From positions 1 through 5,373 of the forward strand of contig JALWVW010000181.1 of assembly GCA_027079365.1 (NCBI GenBank): a stretch of 5,373 bases of DNA, written 5' to 3'. Each line of letters starts with the position of its first letter. Positions within the stretch are counted from its first letter, which is position 1. A program made the translations under genes and the position numbers. Under the pieces are notes generated by a model, which saw only the letters and a program-made list of their open reading frames with translations, was not told the origin of the DNA and did no database searches. This stretch comes from Campylobacteraceae bacterium (GTDB lineage: Bacteria > Campylobacterota > Campylobacteria > Campylobacterales > Sulfurovaceae). Below, piece after piece: positions 1-5,254 of this stretch.

Positions 1-1208
1 GTCTCATAGTGCTCTACGATCATTTTTCTGCTCTCAAAATCCCCCTCCGGGTCAAAATTACATAAGCAGAGATCAAAGCCCAGTGTTTCCGAGATATAGA
101 AGCTGGTAGAGGAGATCGATTCCATCTCCTCATCCTCACCCATCAGTACTACCGAGCCTGTCACTGTATAGAGCGGAGTATCTCCGAAAATATACACAAG
201 CTTTTTGAGTGCAAACAGTTCGCTGGAGAGTTTGTCCTTGCCGAAAGTATCCATACTACTAAAGAGCAGTCCTATATTGTATTGCTGCATATCTGCTGTG
301 ATCGTCATAAGCATATCTTCACTGGCATACTCAACCAGGACTTCAATATTGCCATTGGCCAGCGCCTTGATCTCATCAAGACGCTTGAAATCTCCCGGGT
401 TAATAATCCTCACAATAAGCTCGCGGCCATCAAGTCGTTCTCTCATATAGAGTGCTTCATGCATATAGTTAATCGCCTGCTCTGTATCCCGTGCCATATC
501 CAGGATCAGATAGAGGTTTTTACCAAAAGGCTCAGGGAAAAGCCCCTCTTTATTGATCACCCTGAGGTAGATATTGTTCAAAATATTGGGCTTACCCACA
601 ATCAGTATCGTGTCCTGAGGCTTGATCATGGTCGCTGCTGTCGGAAGTATCTGCTTGGCATTGCGGTAGAGTGCCACGATCCGCCACTTGACCTGAGAGA
701 TCGAACCAATATGCCTATAGGCGAAACTGCTGCCAAAAGGGACAGCTACTTCCATGATCTCACCTTCTGACAACCCCACATTCTGTGCCACCAAAGGCAC
801 ATTGGGCAGATGGTCAAAAAGCCTGTTTGCTATCAATTGATGGATATTGAATACTTGCGTATAAGACTCATCCGACTCGTCAAACGCATCCCAGTGATCC
901 AGCAAATAGGTGCGTATCTTCTCATCTACCATGCGTATATTTTTCAAAGATTCTCTGGTCTCCTCGGGAGAGTCCAAAATCACAAATACCATGTTGAATG
1001 TATTGGCAAGGAGCACTTCTCGCAGTTTACTGTAGCTTGTGGGATCAAAAACATGCCTATCTATATCCACCACAAGCTTCTCAGGAAAGGGGAATTGGGG
1101 GTCGGGTGTCACCACCACGAAGCGGTTGTTTCCTGTTCGTTTCTGATTGATGCGTTTGATAAAGTGCTCAGCAGACAAACCGTCTGCCAAGATAAGTAAC
1201 TGCTTCAT
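1..1208 (-). CDS. COG3400-type protein with TrkA/RCK-like domains (3' end cut by window edge)
   Basis: The minus strand is open for 402 codons from an ATG at 1208-1206 to the left edge, with no stop seen, so the C-terminus is missing. Residues 1-120 (starting MKQLLILADG) look like an RCK/TrkA N-terminal Rossmann fold, but the glycine-rich GxGxxG loop is replaced by ADGLSAE, so classical NAD binding is doubtful. Residues about 138-218 fit an RCK_C (TrkA_C) domain: an LSEGEIMEVAVP strand, then RHIGSI, then a KPQDTILIVGKP end. Residues 230-402 form a further alpha/beta region I cannot name. No membrane helices are visible, so it is probably a cytosolic ligand-sensing or regulatory protein, possibly linked to ion transport. 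The ribosome site is weak (AAAAGAG). Known: TrkA-like proteins gate potassium channels and transporters. Inferred: the family name; the partner and ligand are unknown. Reading frames on the opposite strand here are shadows. Confidence 0.82.
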   Translation of the reverse strand, partial: MKQLLILADGLSAEHFIKRINQKRTGNNRFVVVTPDPQFPFPEKLVVDIDRHVFDPTSYSKLREVLLANTFNMVFVILDSPEETRESLKNIRMVDEKIRTYLLDHWDAFDESDESYTQVFNIHQLIANRLFDHLPNVPLVAQNVGLSEGEIMEVAVPFGSSFAYRHIGSISQVKWRIVALYRNAKQILPTAATMIKPQDTILIVGKPNILNNIYLRVINKEGLFPEPFGKNLYLILDMARDTEQAINYMHEALYMRERLDGRELIVRIINPGDFKRLDEIKALANGNIEVLVEYASEDMLMTITADMQQYNIGLLFSSMDTFGKDKLSSELFALKKLVYIFGDTPLYTVTGSVVLMGEDEEMESISSTSFYISETLGFDLCLCNFDPEGDFESRKMIVEHYE

Positions 1209-1223
1209 TTTTCTCTTTTAGGA

Positions 1224-1229
1224 TATAAT
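1224..1229 (+). promoter_or_regulatory. Promoter -10 element of tgt
   Basis: A perfect TATAAT lies 31 bp before the tgt ATG, preceded by a T-rich run (about 1208-1220) and no convincing -35 box. This matches the known epsilonproteobacterial main-sigma promoter pattern. Transcription would start near 1236, leaving a leader of about 25 bases. That is too short for a preQ1 riboswitch, so none controls tgt here. An AGGA at 1247-1250 gives a ribosome site 10 bases before the ATG. Confidence 0.65.
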
Positions 1230-1249
1230 TTGCTTAAATAATACTCAGG

Positions 1250-1255
1250 ATTATA
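1250..1255 (-). promoter_or_regulatory. Extended -10 promoter of the COG3400 gene
   Basis: On the minus strand the sequence reads TGGTATAAT, a perfect -10 hexamer with an extended TGn motif, 41 bp before the ATG at 1208. It lies inside the ribosome-binding region of the divergent tgt gene. Polymerases at the two promoters would therefore overlap, and the two genes may compete for or share control. Confidence 0.55.
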
Positions 1256-1260
1256 CCATA

Positions 1261-2379
1261 ATGGAATTTCAAATAGACAAAAAAGACGGCAATGCCAGAG
1301 CCTGCACCATCCAAACAGCCCACTCTACGATACAGACACCTGTTTTTATGCCAGTGGGTACCGTAGGGGCGGTCAAGTCCCTAGATGCCAGTGACTTGCA
1401 AAGCTTCATCCAGCCACAGATCATTCTGGCCAATACCTACCATATGTATCTTCGGCCTGGTGACCAGACAGTAGCAAAGATGGGAAAACTGCATAGCTTT
1501 ACACGCTTTCCCAAAAGTTTTCTGACTGACAGCGGTGGATTTCAGGCTTTCTCTCTCTCGGACAATGTCAAGATTGACGAAGGGGGGATCACCTTCCGAA
1601 GCCACATTGATGGCTCAAAACACTACTTCACACCCCAAAAGGTCATCGACATCCAGCTCAACCTGGGCTCCGATATCATGATGATACTCGATGATCTCAT
1701 CGCACTCCCAGCGGAGCAAAAACGAATCAAAGAGAGTATTGAGCGCACCACCCGCTGGGCAGAAGCGTCTATTGCCTACTTTAGAGCCAAGCAGGCAGAA
1801 GGCATCGGTACTGAGCAAAATATCTTCGCTATCATCCAGGGGGGCACAGACAGAGCCTTCAGAGAGAAGTCGGCGACTGAACTCTGCCAGCTGGACTATG
1901 ATGGCTTTGCCATCGGGGGTCTCAGTGTCGGAGAAGCCAATCAGGATATGTATGATACTGTGGCATGGGTAACCCGGTTTATGCCAGACGGGAAGCCTCG
2001 TTATCTCATGGGTGTAGGCACGCCTGAGGATCTGGTAGAGAATGTTGCCCGTGGTGTGGATATGTTTGACTGTGTGATGCCCACCCGTAATGCCCGCAAC
2101 GGCACACTCTTCACCAGTTTTGGCAAGATCAACATCAAGGCGGCAAGGTTTAAAGAGGATGAAGCCCCAATAGATCCCAAGTGTGGCTGTATGGTCTGCC
2201 AAACCTACTCCAGAGCCTATCTCTGTCACCTCTACCGTGCCAAAGAGTTGACCTACTTCAGGCTCGGCACTATCCATAACCTCTACTATTATCTAAACCT
2301 TATGAAACAGATGAGAGAAGCAATATTGGAGAGTCGCTTTGATCAATTCAAGGAGGCTTTTTACGAAGCAAGGAGTTAG
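1261..2379 (+). CDS. tgt: Queuine/preQ1 tRNA-ribosyltransferase (tRNA-guanine transglycosylase)
   Basis: Exchanges guanine 34 in tRNAs with GUN anticodons (Asp, Asn, His, Tyr) for preQ1, the committed tRNA step of queuosine synthesis, in the cytosol. At 372 aa it has the normal bacterial length and a complete TIM-barrel fold. Visible signatures: DSGGFQ at 90-95 with the conserved Asp90; GGLSVGE at 219-225 in the base pocket, with Val223 as in bacterial enzymes; FDCVMPTRNARNG at 269-281 with the nucleophile Asp270; and a zinc site Cys308, Cys310, Cys313 and His339. Asp144 fits the preQ1-contacting Asp. The next positions read DDL where the Zymomonas enzyme has DEC, so the usual pocket Cys is a Leu. 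The ATG is supported by AGGA 10 bases upstream and by the family N-terminus. It has its own promoter and terminator and appears monocistronic, which agrees with its being flanked by opposite-strand genes. Confidence 0.97.
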   Translation: MEFQIDKKDGNARACTIQTAHSTIQTPVFMPVGTVGAVKSLDASDLQSFIQPQIILANTYHMYLRPGDQTVAKMGKLHSFTRFPKSFLTDSGGFQAFSLSDNVKIDEGGITFRSHIDGSKHYFTPQKVIDIQLNLGSDIMMILDDLIALPAEQKRIKESIERTTRWAEASIAYFRAKQAEGIGTEQNIFAIIQGGTDRAFREKSATELCQLDYDGFAIGGLSVGEANQDMYDTVAWVTRFMPDGKPRYLMGVGTPEDLVENVARGVDMFDCVMPTRNARNGTLFTSFGKINIKAARFKEDEAPIDPKCGCMVCQTYSRAYLCHLYRAKELTYFRLGTIHNLYYYLNLMKQMREAILESRFDQFKEAFYEARS

Positions 2380-2401
2380 CCCGAACAACTCCTATTTTTT
2401 T
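2371..2401 (+). terminator. Intrinsic terminator of tgt
   Basis: AGGAGTT (2371-2377) and AACTCCT (2387-2393) form a perfect 7-bp stem with a 9-base loop, followed after one base by seven T (2395-2401). The stem contains the start of the tgt stop codon. Its right side and the T-run overlap the stop codon and last lysine codons of the convergent crp-like gene. On the minus strand no good T-run follows, so termination looks one-way. Confidence 0.7.
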
Positions 2402-2991
2402 GGCTCCAGCTCCTGCTTGATACGGGAGAGAGACACGGGTGTGATACCGATATAGGTCGCCAGATGGTACTGAGGTACGAGATCTATCAAATGGGACATA
2501 TTGTCCCGAATATGTAAATAATTCTCTTTTGCAGATCTAGCAATAATGGACTGATAGAATGTCGAAGACTCTATATAGGCAGCCTCAAGAAGCCGGCGAC
2601 TGAGCTTTTCCCATTTTGCCGAAGCGTTGCGGAGGTCGTTAATCACATCCATATCGATTCTTACCAATTCGCATGCTTCCAATACTTCAAACCCTATAGT
2701 GCCTGGCTGTTGTTTGCTCATACTTGCATAGTCAACAACAAAAAGATTCAGTATCGTTGCGTTGTTATTGTTAAAATGAAGTTGTCGCGTAGATGCCTTG
2801 CCTGCACCTGCTACAAGGCATGAGCGAACCAGTCCAGAACGGATAAAATAGAGTGCATCCCAGATATCATGAGTGAAGTGAATCATCTCGCCCTTTTGAT
2901 AGTTGACATACACCAACTTCTCTTCCAGCACAGCCCACTCTTCTGGCTCAAACGCCACATACCTGTCTACAAATGTCTTAAGTGCGATCAT
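2392..2991 (-). CDS. Crp/Fnr-family transcriptional regulator
   Basis: A 199-aa DNA-binding regulator. Residues 1-118 fit a cyclic-nucleotide-binding-type beta barrel (KGEMIHFTHD, then LYFIRSGLVR), and about 118-150 form the dimer helix. Residues 172-193 are a clear winged-helix HTH: VPQYHLATYIGITPVSLSRI. I see no cAMP-contacting RxS pair and no FNR-type cysteine cluster, so the effector is unknown. The pattern (SAKENYLHI..., GITPVSLSRI near the C-terminus) resembles the Crp-like group abundant in Bacteroidota, which may point to transfer or to an old shared subfamily. The ATG is fixed by an in-frame TAA 18 bases upstream at 3010-3012 and by the family-like N-terminus. The only ribosome site is a run of eight G. 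It follows the M48 gene on the same strand after 132 bp, a gap large enough for its own promoter and operator. Autoregulation is plausible but unproven. Confidence 0.88.
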   Translation of the reverse strand: MIALKTFVDRYVAFEPEEWAVLEEKLVYVNYQKGEMIHFTHDIWDALYFIRSGLVRSCLVAGAGKASTRQLHFNNNNATILNLFVVDYASMSKQQPGTIGFEVLEACELVRIDMDVINDLRNASAKWEKLSRRLLEAAYIESSTFYQSIIARSAKENYLHIRDNMSHLIDLVPQYHLATYIGITPVSLSRIKQELEPKK

Positions 2992-3035
2992 TTGTCCCCC
3001 CCCTTTTTTTTACTGTCACATGCAGACAGCATCAT
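2988..3035 (-). other. Possible 15-codon upstream reading frame coupled to the crp-like gene
   Basis: A frame beginning ATGATG (3035) encodes MMLSACDSKKKGGDK. It passes through the A8/G8 tract and stops at a TGA (2990-2988) that overlaps the regulator's ATG as ATGA. Such overlaps typically support translational coupling. Nothing shows that the peptide is made: there is no strong ribosome site, and the candidate -10 boxes (GATAAT at 3060-3065, TACAAT at 3040-3045) differ in whether they would give it a leader. One inserted base, or two deleted, in the tract would join this frame to the regulator. Confidence 0.35.
2996..3011 (-). repeat. A8-G8 double homopolymer tract in the crp leader
   Basis: On the minus strand eight A (3011-3004) are followed directly by eight G (3003-2996), ending four bases before the regulator's ATG. 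The G-run occupies the ribosome-binding position. Runs of eight or more G are the known slippage sites of phase-variable genes in Campylobacter and Helicobacter. Here the tract lies outside the main frame but inside a short upstream frame. A homopolymer sequencing error is possible. Confidence 0.85.
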
Positions 3036-3061
3036 CTATATTGTACTCATTTTCCACTTAT

Positions 3062-3076
3062 TATCATTTGATGATA
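3062..3076. promoter_or_regulatory. Perfect inverted repeat, candidate operator upstream of crp-like gene
   Basis: TATCAT-TTG-ATGATA is a perfect 6-3-6 palindrome about 71 bp before the regulator's start. It overlaps a possible minus-strand -10 (GATAAT, 3060-3065). A further ATGATAG copy occurs at 3093-3099, 22 bp from the one at 3071-3077, or about two helical turns. It does not match the CRP or FNR consensus. It could be an autoregulatory site, but short AT-rich palindromes also arise by chance. Confidence 0.35.
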
Positions 3077-3123
3077 GATTTTTCTTGTTTTTATGATAGG
3101 ATAGCCATGGGTGGGGGTACACC

Positions 3124-3903
3124 CTATATACTACCCAAGGGTATCTTGTTACCTTTCACACTGAAATGCTTTTGCAGTATCTCCTCTTTTATCTTTTCTA
3201 TTCGTGTTTTAAATCCTGGATGTGTTGCCATAAAATAGCGCCACTCATGCCCTGTATCCATCTTTTCAAAGAGTGTAGTAGCCCCTGAGACTGACCCATA
3301 AGCACACTGCATCATCTCCAGCGCAAAGGCATCGGCTTCCAGCTCTGCCGACTGGGAATGTCTGGCAGATCCAATGCCCAGGGTCATCTGTGTGGCTGCT
3401 CCATAATCACTGCCCAATAGAAGACCAAGCATCCCTACAATTAGTTTGTAGCCCATACCCCGCAGATGATCTCTGTGTTTAAAGTGTCCCAGCTCATGCC
3501 CAATAATAAAGGCCAGCTCATTCTCGCTCTTCATTTTTTTCAGAATGCCACGCGTAAGATAGATTACGCCTCCAGGCACCGCAAAGGCATTGGGTTCAGA
3601 CTCCTCCATAATACGGATATGGATAGGATAAGGCAGTGCTGCACAACGCGTCATCTTCCTGGTGACACGCTTGAGATAGCCACTCTTTGTATCGGTAAGA
3701 TTGTCTTCTGTAACAAACAGTTTCTCCAGTTTTACCTCCTGTTCGGGGGTAATGGAGGAGACGGTAATATCGATCAGATATCCAAGTGAAAAATAGGCAA
3801 TAGATGCGATCAAAGCCAATGCGAGTGCCAACTTCGCTACGGTAGCCAGAGGGTTGGAGGGACTAAGATTGACTGTATCATCCGGTAGCTTTGGTTGATA
3901 CAC
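3124..3903 (-). CDS. Membrane-anchored M48 family zinc metalloprotease
   Basis: A 259-aa protein with one strong membrane segment at about 22-45 and a peptidase M48 (Ste24/HtpX/BepA-like) domain. Signatures: NAFAVPGG at 105-112, the catalytic HELGH at 136-140 (zinc ligands His136 and His140, catalytic Glu137), the third ligand region ELEAD at 187-191 with Glu187, and a conserved THPGFKTRI near 217-225. All catalytic residues are present, so it should be active against membrane or envelope proteins. There is no lipobox, and only the N-terminal helix is a clear anchor; 150-165 is hydrophobic but probably part of the catalytic fold. The start is GTG at 3903-3901, supported by a strong AAGGGAGGGG ribosome site four bases upstream. 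The gene lies 26 bp after the membrane-bound YbjQ paralogue, so the two are surely co-transcribed. Which side of the membrane the active site faces cannot be settled from the sequence. Confidence 0.92.
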   Translation of the reverse strand: MYQPKLPDDTVNLSPSNPLATVAKLALALALIASIAYFSLGYLIDITVSSITPEQEVKLEKLFVTEDNLTDTKSGYLKRVTRKMTRCAALPYPIHIRIMEESEPNAFAVPGGVIYLTRGILKKMKSENELAFIIGHELGHFKHRDHLRGMGYKLIVGMLGLLLGSDYGAATQMTLGIGSARHSQSAELEADAFALEMMQCAYGSVSGATTLFEKMDTGHEWRYFMATHPGFKTRIEKIKEEILQKHFSVKGNKIPLGSI

Positions 3904-3929
3904 TTATCCCCTCCCTTCTGTCTGACACA

Positions 3930-4376
3930 CTAGACTTGTTTTCTATAGATTGCAGTACCATAGGCCAGCACCTCTACCGCACCAACACTCTGCTGTGCAC
4001 TCTTGGAAATAGCACTGGTCTCGATACGGATATTGATGATCTCACTGGCATCACCAGCATCCTCTTTCATCCTCAGAATCGCCTCCCGTCTGGCACGATC
4101 CACGAGACTTTCATAACTGATCATACTGCCACCAAAAAGATTAACCAGCGATGCCACCAATCTCTTGAAATAGTCAATCGCGATAACGGCACTGCCATTA
4201 ACCAGTCTATACTCAGCTATCATATGTTCATCGAGGGGTCGCTTCAGCATGATCGCAGGAAGATGACGAAACGCCTCTTCCCGCTCCCTGATCGACTGTA
4301 GATGTTTCCGCTCTGCATTGCGTCCAAAAAAGTACCCCAGCAATACGAGTACAGCAAACAGTATCAGCTGCTCCAT
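3930..4376 (-). CDS. Membrane-anchored YbjQ/UPF0145 family protein
   Basis: A 148-aa protein with one N-terminal membrane helix (about 3-17, LILFAVLVLLGYFFG), a charged linker (20-50) and a C-terminal YbjQ domain (PF01906, the so-called heavy-metal-binding domain) at about 55-144. It aligns along its length with the next gene upstream: VNGSAVIAIDYF, then LFGGSMISYESL, then REAILRM, and AYGTAI at the end. Soluble YbjQ proteins are known to form homo-oligomers, and their function is unsettled. Here the membrane helix would place such a ring at the membrane. The start is ambiguous: ATG at 4376 overlaps the previous TGA by one base (TGATG), and a GTG just before it at 4379 would add one residue. 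I prefer the ATG. Either arrangement implies translational coupling with the soluble paralogue. The M48 protease follows directly. Confidence 0.85.
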   Translation of the reverse strand: MEQLILFAVLVLLGYFFGRNAERKHLQSIREREEAFRHLPAIMLKRPLDEHMIAEYRLVNGSAVIAIDYFKRLVASLVNLFGGSMISYESLVDRARREAILRMKEDAGDASEIINIRIETSAISKSAQQSVGAVEVLAYGTAIYRKQV

Positions 4377-4690
4377 CACTCTGCCTTGACTGCCGTACCG
4401 TACACATAGAGCTCAGCCGCACCCGCAGCGACCGAGGAGGTAGAAAAGCGTACATTGAGGATCGCATTGGCTCCCAAAGACTCTGCTTGGGCTACCATAC
4501 GCCCCATCGCTTCATCTCTGGATTCACTGAGTAGCTCCGTGTAGCCCTTCAACTCCCCACCAAAGATATTTTTAAAACTGGCTGCGATATCCCGCCCTAC
4601 ATGTTTGGCACGCACAGATGAACCTGACACCACACCATAGTGTTCTTTGATCTCTTTTCCCGGAAGGTACTCTATATTGGTAATCAGCAT
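4376..4690 (-). CDS. YbjQ/UPF0145 family protein (soluble)
   Basis: A 104-aa protein that is almost entirely one YbjQ domain and has the family's usual length. Signatures: VVSGSSVRAKHVGRDI, FKNIFGGELKGYTELL, SRDEAMGRM, LGANAILNVRF and a closing YVYGTAV. There is no signal peptide or membrane segment, so it is cytosolic. The family forms oligomeric rings in known structures, and the proposed heavy-metal binding is weakly supported; here no Cys or His cluster is visible, only His17 and His30. The ATG has a textbook AAGGAG (4696-4701) five bases upstream. It is the first gene of a three-gene run with the membrane-bound paralogue (overlapping stop/start) and the M48 protease, behind a promoter at 4720-4725. 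The function is not known to me; a shared role in membrane-protein or envelope quality control is an inference from context. Confidence 0.93.
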   Translation of the reverse strand: MLITNIEYLPGKEIKEHYGVVSGSSVRAKHVGRDIAASFKNIFGGELKGYTELLSESRDEAMGRMVAQAESLGANAILNVRFSTSSVAAGAAELYVYGTAVKAE

Positions 4691-4719
4691 AATGGCTCCT
4701 TTTATGGGTATTGTCTGTT

Positions 4720-4725
4720 ATTATA
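4720..4725 (-). promoter_or_regulatory. Extended -10 promoter of the YbjQ-YbjQ-M48 operon
   Basis: The minus strand reads TGTTATAAT, a perfect -10 with an extended TGn motif, 30 bp before the YbjQ start. No -35 is convincing. Transcription would begin near 4713. The hexamer sits inside a perfect TGTTA-TAA-TAACA inverted repeat (4716-4728) that a repressor could use. No terminator with a T-run is visible after the permease gene, so read-through from upstream remains possible. Confidence 0.6.
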
Positions 4726-4753
4726 ACACATATATAGCAGTAAAGGTTGCATA

Positions 4754-5254
4754 TTACGAATCTTTACGCATGATTTTATCTATCACTTTTCCCTGTAGTA
4801 CAGCAAAAAGAAGGATATAAAGATTGATCACTGCCGTGAAGGTTAGCCCAAAGAGCCCGATCATAAAAGGCAGTAGCGGCAGCTTGACTGCTCTGGCGTA
4901 GAGAAAGGTAGCGATAAGTCCGTCTCGAAGCCCGTGCTCTCGCATCTCCTCCAGCATCCCATACCAGACATACATCGGCCCGTGACTGAGTATCCCTCCG
5001 ATAATAGCATAGACCGTACCCATCGCCCCACTCTCCTCTCCGAGGTGTTTAATAATATGCTTGGGCTTGAGAAAGTAGTTGATGAGCGTAGTGAGGATGA
5101 TGATGAGCGCAAATATCGGCAGTATCTTTACCCAGATCGCTATAAACTCAGACCCTATCATCGGGAGCTTGTTACTATCGAGCACGATAATTCCGAGATA
5201 AACAAGCACTACGATGAGGAGAAACTTCACCCCTTTGAACTGAAACTGTTTCAC
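4754..5254 (-). CDS. Second half of a two-gene permease, COG0701/YraQ (UPF0718)-like
   Basis: A 166-aa inner-membrane protein with about five hydrophobic segments (roughly 10-27, 36-61, 79-99, 112-134 and 132-153, the last two possibly one broken helix). A loop LGEESGAMGTVYAIIGGIL (71-89) leads into SHGPMYVWYGML, and ARAVKLPLLPF is at 120-130. This pattern resembles one half of the duplicated COG0701 permease fold, without the CSC motif of the ArsP-like members, so arsenic transport should not be assumed. The substrate is unknown. The start is GTG at 5254-5252, not the ATG at 5329. The GTG overlaps the stop of the upstream membrane-protein frame as GTGA and has GGAG nine bases upstream. Residues added by the longer start (AEYTDADQHCGSF...) are polar, have no family character, and lie over the upstream gene. 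The 3' end is followed by the YbjQ operon promoter. Confidence 0.75.
   Translation of the reverse strand: MKQFQFKGVKFLLIVVLVYLGIIVLDSNKLPMIGSEFIAIWVKILPIFALIIILTTLINYFLKPKHIIKHLGEESGAMGTVYAIIGGILSHGPMYVWYGMLEEMREHGLRDGLIATFLYARAVKLPLLPFMIGLFGLTFTAVINLYILLFAVLQGKVIDKIMRKDS

Noticed and set aside
282..1199. Two plus-strand open frames of 162 and 129 codons
   Set aside because: They lie opposite a continuous 402-codon minus-strand frame with a clear RCK_C domain; they show no domain or ribosome site of their own.
1230..1260. preQ1 riboswitch in the tgt leader
   Set aside because: With the -10 at 1224-1229 the leader is only about 25 bases, too short for the aptamer, and no pseudoknot-like pattern is visible.
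1615..2277. 220-codon open frame on the minus strand inside tgt
   Set aside because: It is antisense to a gene with a full set of Tgt catalytic motifs, and its translation has no recognisable domain.
3105..3126. Hairpin GGGT...ACCC after the M48 stop as a terminator
   Set aside because: The stem is only four pairs and the following minus-strand DNA is A-rich, with no T-run.
2869..3238. Plus-strand open frames of 75 and 111 codons across the crp leader
   Set aside because: They are low-complexity shadows antisense to the crp and M48 genes and lack ribosome sites or domains.
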